Shown here piece after piece: positions 47,796 through 55,606 of a DNA stretch of 64,000 nt (positions are counted from its first letter, which is position 1; each line of letters opens with the position of its first letter). The position numbers were made by a program, and so were the translations under genes. The notes below the pieces were generated by a model, which saw only the letters and a program-made list of their open reading frames with translations, was not told the origin of the DNA and made no database searches. Source of the DNA: Caldifarciminota bacterium (GTDB taxonomy: Bacteria; Hydrothermota; Hydrothermia; LBFQ01; DSFT01); the NCBI GenBank assembly GCA_025060695.1, contig JANXBH010000005.1, positions 32,849-96,848 of the forward strand, in the 5' to 3' direction.

Positions 47796-48466
47796 GTATA
47801 CTTGAAGTAAAAAATCTTAGCGTAATTTTGGGTAATAAGGAAATATTGAAAGATATTAGCTTTTCGCTAAATGAAGGTGAAATACTACTTGTAATTGGTC
47901 CGAATGGGGGAGGAAAGACAACATTACTAAAAGCTATACTAAATATTATTCCATACAGTGGAAAAATATATATAAAACAAGGATATAAACTTGGATATGT
48001 GCCACAAAATTTAGAGAACGTATCTAATTTACCAATATGTGTTTTTGAAATGTTTAAGTTCTTTACAAATGCAAGTAGTAAAAAAGTAGAGGAAATTATG
48101 GAGTTTTTTAAGTTAAGGGAATATAAAGATGAGTTATTTAAAAATCTTTCAGGTGGTTTAAAGCAAAAAGTTCTAATATCAATCTCAATTTTAAAAGATA
48201 GTAAAATACTACTTTTAGATGAACCTACAAATAATCTTGATGTAAGTGCACAAAATGAATTTTACAGGCTTATAAAAGAACTAAGAGAGAAATATGGGGT
48301 TTCATTTATAATAGTTAGCCATGATATTGGGATAGTAAACTCAACTGCTGATAAAATTCTATGTCTAAATAAAGTCATGTATTATCATGGAATTGTAAAA
48401 GTAGATGAGGAAATTATAAGAAAGCTATATCAAAGTGAAGTGAAAATAATATTACATGATCATTAG
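47792..48466 (+). CDS. ABC transporter ATP-binding protein (zinc/manganese type)
   Basis: A 224-residue ATPase. Walker A is GPNGGGKTTLLKAIL, the Q-loop is LGYVPQNL, the signature is LSGGLKQKVLI, Walker B is ILLLDEPTNNLD and the switch His is in IIVSHDIG. It is paired by an 11-nt overlap with an FtsA-unrelated permease of the ZnuB class, so this is a metal importer of the ZnuABC/MntABC type. The solute-binding protein is not adjacent. The metal cannot be read from sequence. Confidence 0.9.
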   Translation: MSILEVKNLSVILGNKEILKDISFSLNEGEILLVIGPNGGGKTTLLKAILNIIPYSGKIYIKQGYKLGYVPQNLENVSNLPICVFEMFKFFTNASSKKVEEIMEFFKLREYKDELFKNLSGGLKQKVLISISILKDSKILLLDEPTNNLDVSAQNEFYRLIKELREKYGVSFIIVSHDIGIVNSTADKILCLNKVMYYHGIVKVDEEIIRKLYQSEVKIILHDH

Positions 48467-49235
48467 TGCAATAATTTTTGGTAGTATTATTTCTTTGGTT
48501 TTAGGTATTTTGTCTTTCTTTGTAGTTTCAAGAAATTTGGAGTTCGCAGGGACTGGCATTTCACACGCGGTTTTTGGTGGTCTTGCAATAGGTATTCTAC
48601 TAAATATAAATCCTTTAATTACAGCAACAATATTTTCAATAATTTTCTCGTTATTAATTGTGGAAAGTTCAAATAAACAAAATGAAAATACCGCAATAGG
48701 TGTTCTATATCCATTTTCCATGGCTATTGGAATTTTCATTCTTTCAAAGTTTTCAAAGAACTACCAAGACATTTGGTCATATTTATTTGGAAATATTTTT
48801 CTTATTAGTAAGTTTGATTTCTTTGTCTTTTTAGTTTATTCAGTCGTTATAGTTTTTTTTATTTTATTTCGCTTTAAAGAACTTGTACTTATTGCTTTTC
48901 ATAAAGAGCTTGCAATTTCCAATGGTATAAATGTAAAACTTTATGACTATTTATTTTTTATAGTTCTGTCTATAGGTATAATACTCTCGGTTAAACTGCT
49001 TGGAGTTATTTTGTCTACTGCATTTTTAGTAATTCCCTCAGCTATAAGTTTTAGACTATTTAAGGGTATAATAAAGAATATAGTATTTTCCTGTTTAATC
49101 TCATTATCATTCACAGCATTAGGTATAGTTCTATCCTATCTCTTTGATCTTCCTGTATCCTCTACAATTGTTATTATGGCATCAACTTTATATTTAATTT
49201 TAAGCTTGTTTCAACTACGGGGCAAACACTCTTAA
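48456..49235 (+). CDS. ABC transporter permease (ZnuB/MntB family)
   Basis: A 259-residue protein with about eight membrane helices, of the ABC-3 metal permease family. Typical blocks are SFFVVSRNLEFAGTGISHAVFGGLAIGILL near the N-terminus (given here as two stretches, SRNLEFAGTGISHAVFGG), TAIGVLYPFSMAIGI in the middle, AISNGINVKLYDYLFF and KLLGVILSTAFLVIPSAISF. It is coupled to the ATPase gene and converges with the beta-propeller gene (21-nt overlap). Confidence 0.9.
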   Translation: MIISAIIFGSIISLVLGILSFFVVSRNLEFAGTGISHAVFGGLAIGILLNINPLITATIFSIIFSLLIVESSNKQNENTAIGVLYPFSMAIGIFILSKFSKNYQDIWSYLFGNIFLISKFDFFVFLVYSVVIVFFILFRFKELVLIAFHKELAISNGINVKLYDYLFFIVLSIGIILSVKLLGVILSTAFLVIPSAISFRLFKGIIKNIVFSCLISLSFTALGIVLSYLFDLPVSSTIVIMASTLYLILSLFQLRGKHS

Positions 49236-50372
49236 TGCTCCATTACTATATTTTATAATATAAATTCCTGTCCCTAAACTATTTATATTTAATCTATTTG
49301 CTTTAGTTTGAAGTATTTTCCTTCCAGAAACTTCATAAACCTCTATAAATTCTTCCTTACTAAAGTATATAACTCCATCCTTTACCACATATCTCTCTTG
49401 AATAGATACAGGATTTCCAATTATTGCCTTAATATATCCACTTCCTACATCGTTATTATGATGGGTGTAGTAATAGGAGAAATTGTCAGATTCTCTTAAA
49501 ACATATATTGCATTTGAACCTCCTGTAAATCCGCCAAGAGAAAATTTAAAATATTCTCCGTCATAGTCCACTCCGCCAAATCCTCCAAAATTCAACTTAA
49601 AGCTATCTATTTGGTTAAAATCGTTCTTATTGATTTTATATACCTTCACGCTGTCAAATTTCCAAACCCCTGCAAAAATATAGTTATTTCCAACTGCAAA
49701 TTCGAAAACATTCTCAAGATTTCTTGTAGAGTCAATAATTGTAAAACTAATAGGTTCTATTTTGTATATAGTCGAGTTATTCTGGGGTTGCCAGTTTACA
49801 TAAGTTCCAGCGGTCATTACATATACAAAATTATTATCGCATTTTATGGACTTTGCATTTGAACGAACCCTAATTCTTGTAGTATTATTATTACTTGGGT
49901 TAATTCTGTGAACAGAAGAAGTGTCGTCATAAGAATAATCACTATTTATACCTGTTGACGCTACAAATATATATCCAAAACAATATGCAATACCATCAGG
50001 TCTTTTAGATACAGTTATTGAATCCACTATGTTGTAGTTTTGAATTATATAAACCTTATTATTGAAAGTATTACCGAAGTCTGTAAAATATAGTTTATTG
50101 TTAACTTTTACTATTTGCATAGGGTTCATATGGCTTGGGAGAAGTAGTTCGTAAATGATATTATTATTTCTTATAAAAGCTATAGAACCATCTCCTGAAA
50201 ATCCACCTGAATTTACCACTATGAACGTGTCATTGGAGATAATAAAGTGATTTGGGACAGGTCTTGTACCAGTGGTAAAACTATCTACTATCTGGTTTTG
50301 ATATATTGCATATATTCTTTGTGTATTTTGACCTATTACATATGCACCATACGATATAATTAACCATGTCAT
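49215..50372 (-). CDS. YVTN-type beta-propeller with T9SS-like C-terminal module (BtuG-like candidate)
   Basis: A 385-residue propeller: repeated blade patterns include FIISNDTFIVVNSGGFSGDG, KVNNKLYFTDFGNT, CFGYIFVASTGI, CDNNFVYVMTAGTY and AVGNNYIFAGVWK. The last 60 residues (FSKEEFIEVYEVSGRKILQT and LGTGIYIIKYSNG) form a T9SS sorting-type module. It is the third gene downstream of a cobalamin riboswitch and is overlapped by ATGA. In Bacteroides the surface propeller BtuG captures B12 for BtuB; this protein is a candidate counterpart anchored by T9SS instead of lipid. Binding itself is inferred. N-terminus MTWLIISYGAYVIGQ may be the signal. Confidence 0.65.
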   Translation of the reverse strand: MTWLIISYGAYVIGQNTQRIYAIYQNQIVDSFTTGTRPVPNHFIISNDTFIVVNSGGFSGDGSIAFIRNNNIIYELLLPSHMNPMQIVKVNNKLYFTDFGNTFNNKVYIIQNYNIVDSITVSKRPDGIAYCFGYIFVASTGINSDYSYDDTSSVHRINPSNNNTTRIRVRSNAKSIKCDNNFVYVMTAGTYVNWQPQNNSTIYKIEPISFTIIDSTRNLENVFEFAVGNNYIFAGVWKFDSVKVYKINKNDFNQIDSFKLNFGGFGGVDYDGEYFKFSLGGFTGGSNAIYVLRESDNFSYYYTHHNNDVGSGYIKAIIGNPVSIQERYVVKDGVIYFSKEEFIEVYEVSGRKILQTKANRLNINSLGTGIYIIKYSNGALRVFAP

Positions 50373-51454
50373 CTTCTTACCTCCTTTTTAATAAGTTTAT
50401 TTTGTCTTACTATAAAAACCCCCCTATTTTTAAAATCCTTATAATTTCCATAAAATATCCTCTTGCCATCAATTGTAAATATTTCTACATTTTCATTTTC
50501 TACTATCTTCTCCTCTAATTTAACATTAAATACTTCAATACCATCAACACAGGTATTTTCATCACTTCTGATTGCTAATATTCTTACAGTGTCCGATACA
50601 CCAAATGGACTTGAAATACTTCTTGATTTTAGAGAGTCTATCTCACCAAGTGTATCTGGTCTTGTATTATAGTAGAATGCATTTATAAAGTTAAGTCTTC
50701 CATCGCCTCCATATATTCTTACAGGTTTATTTGAAACTATCTTAAAATCAATACCTTGCTTATTTATTATATTTAAACTTCTAAAAATTAAAACTCCATT
50801 TTCACCAATATTTAAGCAATTTCCGTCCACAAAACTAACCTTATGTTCCCAATTTATAGTATCTCCATTAGTCCCAACCGCATAGATAATACTTGGCATG
50901 ATATAGTTGTAATTAGAAGTTTGACAATTTAAGCAAGCTACCGCATCTAAATCATAGCCACTACATAAATTATGCTTGCACTTACTAATCCAATCCGCTA
51001 TTATAATAAACCTTACGGTGTCATTAAATAAAAATTTATCTCCCATCCATATATTAGGATCATTTACATTGGCTCCATAGTTTGTAGGTTTGATACCACT
51101 AAGACCTTTCCAATAGTAAATATTACTATTTGATGTATCAAAAGAATACTGAAAGAACAACTTTCCATTCTTTGAATAATATAAAATTCCGGGTTCTGCA
51201 AAAACTTGAGTATCTGGGTTTGTAGAGTATATAAATACATTCTCAAAAGTCCTAATTTCACTTAAAGTAAATTTATTCTTAAATCCAAGCATAATGAAGC
51301 CAAATTTACCAAGAGAAAGAACATCAAGTGAAGGATTAGTTGGAGTTGCACTTGTAGGAGGATTATTATAGACTATATATGGATAATTATTTTGACCATA
51401 CCACTGACCATCTCCATGTGAAAATAAATATATAGTATCTATCCAAGCTACCAT
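50369..51454 (-). CDS. Surface protein with T9SS-like C-terminal module, in the B12 operon
   Basis: A 361-residue protein. The body follows a pattern known from FCB surface proteins near B12 receptors: SLDVLSLGKFGFIMLGF, FENVFIYS, FAEPGILYYSKNGKLFFQY, then YWKGLSGIKPTN, WMGDKFLF and CSGYDLDAVACLNC. The C-terminus (ENVEIFTIDGKRIFYG ... RGVFIVRQN) looks like a T9SS module. Its start overlaps the receptor stop. Apart from MVAWI there is no hydrophobic leader before the mature-looking GDGQWYGQ sequence. A role in cobalamin capture is inferred from context. Confidence 0.55.
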   Translation of the reverse strand: MVAWIDTIYLFSHGDGQWYGQNNYPYIVYNNPPTSATPTNPSLDVLSLGKFGFIMLGFKNKFTLSEIRTFENVFIYSTNPDTQVFAEPGILYYSKNGKLFFQYSFDTSNSNIYYWKGLSGIKPTNYGANVNDPNIWMGDKFLFNDTVRFIIIADWISKCKHNLCSGYDLDAVACLNCQTSNYNYIMPSIIYAVGTNGDTINWEHKVSFVDGNCLNIGENGVLIFRSLNIINKQGIDFKIVSNKPVRIYGGDGRLNFINAFYYNTRPDTLGEIDSLKSRSISSPFGVSDTVRILAIRSDENTCVDGIEVFNVKLEEKIVENENVEIFTIDGKRIFYGNYKDFKNRGVFIVRQNKLIKKEVRR

Positions 51455-52872
51455 CTTACGCCTCCTTTTATGTTAATAGAAAAACTCTCCATAGGATATC
51501 CAGCTATAAACTCATACGACTTATTTAAAAGGTTCTTAAAATATAGATAAACAAAAAAGCTTTTAAAATCGAAGAACTTATAGTAATCTATAATTAAAAT
51601 TGGCTTTAGCTTTTCACTTGAAGGATAGTAATACCTTGGTCTTGTTGAATAAAACACGAAAGCAATTTCATCCCTTAGGAATTCAGAAAAGTTATAAATG
51701 ACTTTTGCACTAAGATTTAACTTTGGTCTATAAGGTAATACTCTATTTTTTGAAAGCTTATTTTCAATGTAGGATGCGGAAATATTTAAAAATCTAAATT
51801 TTCCATTCAATTCAATACCATAAAGTAATAAGTATTTTTCATTTTTAGCTATCCAATATTCGTTTTCAGGAAGCCAAAGTATAGGATTTTGAATGTATGT
51901 TATAAAAGTATTAATAAATAAATAACTAATTGATGCACTATAGAAGTTTTCAGGGTTTAGGAATTTATCTCCTTTTGCATAGTTTGAACTATAGTAAAGC
52001 TCGGAAAAGTTCGGAAGTCTTCTTTTTATAGACAAGTCTAAAGTAAAACTCCATAAGTCAAAAGTTTTTGAAAAATTATAGTCATATCTAAAAATACCCT
52101 CATCATAAACTAAAGAAATATTAACAAGGTTTTTTATTGGCACTTTTAATATATGTCTTTGATGTATTTTTTTCATACTTACTACTATGCTCTCAAAATA
52201 TTTTAGACTTAAGCTATAACTTTCATATGGTTTTTCGTGGTTATATTGATAAAACTGATAAGAAAAGTAGAATTTTTTATGTGAAGATAGAAAGCCTCTT
52301 ACTCTTTCAAAGTCATTTCCCTCATTTCCATACCCTCTAAGTGGCATACCAAACTTTGCACTATAAAATATTAATTTATAGTCTTTATAATTTACATACC
52401 CCCCAAGCTTGTCTTCAAAATTGTTTTTTCTAAAATACTCTCTATTGAAACTATCCCAATATTTAAAATTGTTCTCATTGTAAGTTCTTTCTATTCCAAA
52501 ATTCCCATAATTTAGAAATATTGAACTTTTTCCATAAGAACCAAGAAGTACTCCTAATTCCCTAATCTTAGAAAATTCTAAGCTTATCCTATAGTCATTT
52601 AAAAAAACTTGTGAATTTGAAATAAGATTTAAAGGTAATACATTAGTATAAAAGAAGCCCCAGATAGGACTATTTAATTTTATGTTTTCTAAATAAATTT
52701 CATTTTGCTTGTCTTCAAGTCCTCTAATTGATACAACTATTCTATTTGAGAGCTCTCTAAATACTATATTTGAACGAACTCTATATACTTCTCTAAAATC
52801 TCCAAACTTATAAACACTATCAATTTTATATAAATACCTAAAAGTATCTATCACTACGATAGTATCAAGCAT
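51448..52872 (-). CDS. btuB: TonB-dependent receptor, BtuB-like (cobalamin uptake)
   Basis: A small TonB-dependent receptor of 474 residues. The N-terminus MLDTIVVID contains a TonB box like that of BtuB (DTLVV). A shortened plug follows: VVSIRGLEDKQNEIYLENIK then the NSPIWGFFYTNVLP segment. The barrel shows RRLPNFSELYYSSNYAKGD with FLNPENFYSASISY, typical of receptors, and YLYFKNLLNKSYEFIAGYPM near the end. An upstream riboswitch ties it to B12. There is no room for a signal peptide: an in-frame TGA stands 12 nt before the ATG. GGAG lies 8 nt before the ATG. Confidence 0.8.
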   Translation of the reverse strand: MLDTIVVIDTFRYLYKIDSVYKFGDFREVYRVRSNIVFRELSNRIVVSIRGLEDKQNEIYLENIKLNSPIWGFFYTNVLPLNLISNSQVFLNDYRISLEFSKIRELGVLLGSYGKSSIFLNYGNFGIERTYNENNFKYWDSFNREYFRKNNFEDKLGGYVNYKDYKLIFYSAKFGMPLRGYGNEGNDFERVRGFLSSHKKFYFSYQFYQYNHEKPYESYSLSLKYFESIVVSMKKIHQRHILKVPIKNLVNISLVYDEGIFRYDYNFSKTFDLWSFTLDLSIKRRLPNFSELYYSSNYAKGDKFLNPENFYSASISYLFINTFITYIQNPILWLPENEYWIAKNEKYLLLYGIELNGKFRFLNISASYIENKLSKNRVLPYRPKLNLSAKVIYNFSEFLRDEIAFVFYSTRPRYYYPSSEKLKPILIIDYYKFFDFKSFFVYLYFKNLLNKSYEFIAGYPMESFSINIKGGVRW

Positions 52873-52886
52873 TATTCTAACTCCTC

Positions 52887-52912
52887 ACCTTCCTGAACCC
52901 TAGCAGGAAGGT
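52887..52912 (-). promoter_or_regulatory. Expression-platform hairpin of the cobalamin riboswitch
   Basis: ACCTTCCTG-CTAGGGTT-CAGGAAGGT is a perfect nine-pair stem placed between the aptamer and the GAGGAG ribosome-binding sequence (52886-52881) of the receptor gene. There is no T tract, which favours control of translation, possibly through loop pairing with the aptamer. Confidence 0.65.
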
Positions 52913-52919
52913 TTTGAAA

Positions 52920-53067
52920 GCTCGTTAGCAGGTCTTCCGGCTTAGGGCAATTTTAGCCCTTGGCCTTCCCATCCTTTAAGGACAGTGGCTCTAAGGGCAA
53001 ACTTACACCCATCACGGCTGCTAGGACAGCGTGGGATTTTCACCCAACTTCCCTGTCGCTAACGAGC
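52920..53067 (-). ncRNA. Cobalamin (B12) riboswitch aptamer
   Basis: On the minus strand the sequence contains, in order, CAGGGAAGTTGGGTGAAAAT, CCCACGCTGTCC, AGCAGCCGTGATGGG, GAGCCACTG, GGGAAGGCC and AAGCCGGAAGACCTGC, the conserved blocks of the cobalamin riboswitch including the B12 box (GCCACTG). A perfect ten-pair P1 stem (GCTCGTTAGC with GCTAACGAGC) closes it at 53067-53058 and 52929-52920. A -10 element (53079-53074) ends six bases before the first P1 base, so the RNA starts almost exactly with the aptamer. Confidence 0.95.
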
Positions 53068-53070
53068 AAT

Positions 53071-53106
53071 AAAATTTTAAAGCATAAAAACTTTAAAATT
53101 TGAATT
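53071..53106. promoter_or_regulatory. Divergent promoters of the B12 riboswitch operon and tig
   Basis: The minus-strand TAAAAT (53079-53074) precedes the riboswitch. The plus-strand TAAAAT (53094-53099) ends 7 nt before the trigger factor ATG. The riboswitch side shows that the same -10 type also drives long-leader transcripts. Confidence 0.65.
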
Positions 53107-54309
53107 ATGGCAGTAATACCTGATGAAAGAAAAGCCTTAAGGGAGCTAAAATTACAAATAGAAAAATTAAAAGTTTTAGAAGAGGAAGATAAGGTTGCAT
53201 TAGAATTTCAAAAATTTGTAGAAATACCCGGCTTTAGAAAAGGAAAAGTGCCTATATCTCTTATAAAACAAAAATATAAAGAAGATATTAAAAATGAAGC
53301 AATAAAGAGTGCTATAAGACAAAAAATAGATGAACTAAGGAGTGAATACGAAATAGTATCAGATGTAGGAATAAAGGATATTCATGAAGCGGATAATTCT
53401 TATGAAGTTTTAATAGAATTTGAGGTTATACCAAAAATTGAGCTACCAGACTTTACAAATATCCAAGTAGATAGAAAAATATATAAGGTTTCAGACTTGG
53501 ATGTTGCTGAGTATATAGAAAATTTAAGGAAAAAATTTAGTGAAGAGGTAAAGGTAGAAGAAGATAGAGAAATACAAGATGATGATATTATTATTGCAAA
53601 GATGGAAGATTATGATAAAGATGGAAATTTAGTATCAAGTGAGGATGTATATATTGAATATAAAAAAGATGAGATAGATGAAAGGTTATATAGGGCTTTG
53701 GCTAATAAAAAAGTAAACGATATAGCGGAAGTTAAGTTTGACGACGGTTCAAGGCAAGTTTTTAAAATTCAAGAAATAAAAGTAAGGAAATTGCCTGAAC
53801 TAAATGATGAATTTGCACAGATAAATGGATATATGGACTTGGAAGAAATGAAGCAGAAAATTAGAGAAATGCTTGAAAAAGAAGCAAAGGTGAGAGGGGA
53901 ATTTGAATATGAAACTCAGATAATTGATAAGATATATGAAGCTTATCCATTTCAGCCACCAAGTAAGTTCGTAATAAATGCTTATGAGAATATTGTAAAA
54001 AATATGGAAGTTCCTAAGTTTAATAGAAAGGAGGAAGAAAAAGCATTTCAGGAGCAAGTTTTAAGTCTTGCATATAAATCAGTAATTAGAGAGCTTATTT
54101 TAAGGGAGGTAATTAAGCAGAAGTCAATAGAAGTAAGTGATGAAGAAGTTATAGAATATTTAAAACAAAGAGGTGAGGAAAATCCAGAGGAATATATAAA
54201 AAGAAGTAAGCAAAGAGGTCAATATGAATCAATTATAGAAAGTGTAAAAATGAAAAAGGCTTTTGACTATATTAAAAACCTTGTAAGAACTAAAGTTATA
54301 GTAGAATGA
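53107..54309 (+). CDS. tig: Trigger factor
   Basis: Ribosome-associated chaperone, 400 residues. The ribosome-binding signature is VEIPGFRKGKVPISLIKQKY near residue 50. The middle FKBP-type domain (about residues 140-225) is reduced and lacks the usual proline-isomerase residues, as in many FCB trigger factors. The C-terminal chaperone part is helical (ELNDEFAQINGYMDLEEMKQ onward). The mRNA is probably leaderless. dacB follows in ATGA overlap. Confidence 0.93.
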   Translation: MAVIPDERKALRELKLQIEKLKVLEEEDKVALEFQKFVEIPGFRKGKVPISLIKQKYKEDIKNEAIKSAIRQKIDELRSEYEIVSDVGIKDIHEADNSYEVLIEFEVIPKIELPDFTNIQVDRKIYKVSDLDVAEYIENLRKKFSEEVKVEEDREIQDDDIIIAKMEDYDKDGNLVSSEDVYIEYKKDEIDERLYRALANKKVNDIAEVKFDDGSRQVFKIQEIKVRKLPELNDEFAQINGYMDLEEMKQKIREMLEKEAKVRGEFEYETQIIDKIYEAYPFQPPSKFVINAYENIVKNMEVPKFNRKEEEKAFQEQVLSLAYKSVIRELILREVIKQKSIEVSDEEVIEYLKQRGEENPEEYIKRSKQRGQYESIIESVKMKKAFDYIKNLVRTKVIVE

Positions 54310-55556
54310 TACTGATTTTTGCGTTTAATTTAGATTCTTTAGTGAAATCTATTGAAAATGATGGTACTACAATAGCAATTATATTCTACGACCTTGAAAA
54401 GGACAGTTTGATATATGAATACAATTCTAAAAGAAGGCTACCTCCTGCTTCTATACAAAAGGTTATTACAACATTTGCTGCAATAAAACTTTTTAAAAGT
54501 GATTTTAAATTCAAAACTTATTTCTTTAAACATAATAATGACTTATATCTCTTTCCTAATGCTGACCCACTATTGGATGAAAATGCGCTGCTTAAAATAG
54601 CAAAAGATATTAGCAGTCTTGGATATAAGAAGTTTTCTAATCTATATTATGACGATAGTTATTTTACAAAGAGTAGATATCCATCTGGGTGGTTTTGGGA
54701 TGATATAGAACAAGCGTATGCACCAGCTATAAGTCCGCTAATACTAAATGAAGGTGTATTTTCTATTCAATATCAAGCAATTCCGAAGCATAACTTTGGT
54801 GATCTTTTATACGTAAAACTTATAAGTTCAAATAAGAACAATTATGAAGTTGAAAATGATACAGTTATTGTATATGGTGATTTTAGCAAGTATAAAAATT
54901 TAGTCTTTCCACAAAAAGAACCAGAGCAATTTTTCCTTTGGTCATTTAAGAATGCTCTATATAAGAACAACGTGAAAGTAGAAAATGTAAAGGGATATAA
55001 GGAACTTCCACCTGATGCGGAGCTTATATATATCTATGAATCAAGCCCAATAGATAGTGTCTTAAAATATATGAATAGCGTAAGTTCTAACTTAATATCT
55101 GAGATTGTTTTAAGAAGTATTGGAGTTTGGTTATATTCAGTTGGGGATTGGAAGAATGGAATTAAAGGTGTTAAAAATATACTCTTTTTAGAGGGTATTG
55201 ATACTAATTTTGTAATGATAGATGGTAGTGGTCTTTCAAGGTATAATTTGATACCTGCAAAAACTTTTATTGATATATTTAAAAGTGCATATAAAGATAA
55301 GCAAACTTATGAAAGACTGTTATCTGTTTTGGTTGAACCAGGTGAAGGAACTTTAAAAAATAGACTAAAAGAATTTAAGGGAAGATTGAAGGCAAAAACA
55401 GGGACACTAAGAAATACCACTTCCCTTGTAGGTATTATTGATAAAAAAATTGCTTTTTGTATCATAATTTATGGTTTTAATGATAGCATTAGTAAGTATA
55501 AAAAAATTATTGATAATGTAGTGCTCGGGACCCGACTCGAACGGGTAAGTCCTTAA
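54306..55556 (+). CDS. dacB: D-alanyl-D-alanine carboxypeptidase/endopeptidase (PBP4, S13 family)
   Basis: Periplasmic peptidoglycan hydrolase, 416 residues. Active-site motifs are PPASIQKVITTFAAIKLF (SxxK), SVSSNLISEIVLRS (SxN) and RLKAKTGTLRNTTSLVG (KTG). The insert domains between the first two motifs are smaller than in E. coli PBP4. It must be exported, yet the start is fixed by ATGA overlap with tig and an in-frame TAA 15 nt upstream, leaving MILIFAFN as the only hydrophobic leader. The last dozen codons run antisense into tRNA-Leu and the stop lies within that tRNA gene. Confidence 0.88.
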   Translation: MILIFAFNLDSLVKSIENDGTTIAIIFYDLEKDSLIYEYNSKRRLPPASIQKVITTFAAIKLFKSDFKFKTYFFKHNNDLYLFPNADPLLDENALLKIAKDISSLGYKKFSNLYYDDSYFTKSRYPSGWFWDDIEQAYAPAISPLILNEGVFSIQYQAIPKHNFGDLLYVKLISSNKNNYEVENDTVIVYGDFSKYKNLVFPQKEPEQFFLWSFKNALYKNNVKVENVKGYKELPPDAELIYIYESSPIDSVLKYMNSVSSNLISEIVLRSIGVWLYSVGDWKNGIKGVKNILFLEGIDTNFVMIDGSGLSRYNLIPAKTFIDIFKSAYKDKQTYERLLSVLVEPGEGTLKNRLKEFKGRLKAKTGTLRNTTSLVGIIDKKIAFCIIIYGFNDSISKYKKIIDNVVLGTRLERVSP

Positions 55557-55606
55557 CGGACAGTAGGTTCTGAGCCTACCGCGTCTACCAATTCCGCCAC
55601 CCGAGC
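55522..55606 (-). tRNA. tRNA-Leu (CAG anticodon)
   Basis: Class II tRNA on the minus strand, 85 bases to the discriminator A. Acceptor GCTCGGG pairs with CCCGAGC, anticodon stem GTAGG/CCTAC holds loop CTCAGAA (anticodon CAG), the long variable arm is TGTCCGTTAAGGACT, and the T-arm has CGTTCGAGTCG. CCA is not encoded. Its variable-arm TTAA carries the stop codons of both flanking genes. Confidence 0.95.

Noticed and set aside
47792-49235. ABC genes as a complete zinc importer
   Set aside because: No substrate-binding protein or Zur site is visible, so the metal is not assigned.
55553-55603. A real conserved C-terminal domain of PurK (RVAELVDAVGSEPTVR)
   Set aside because: This peptide is the translation of the tRNA-Leu sequence, a known annotation artefact; it is treated as read-through, not a domain.
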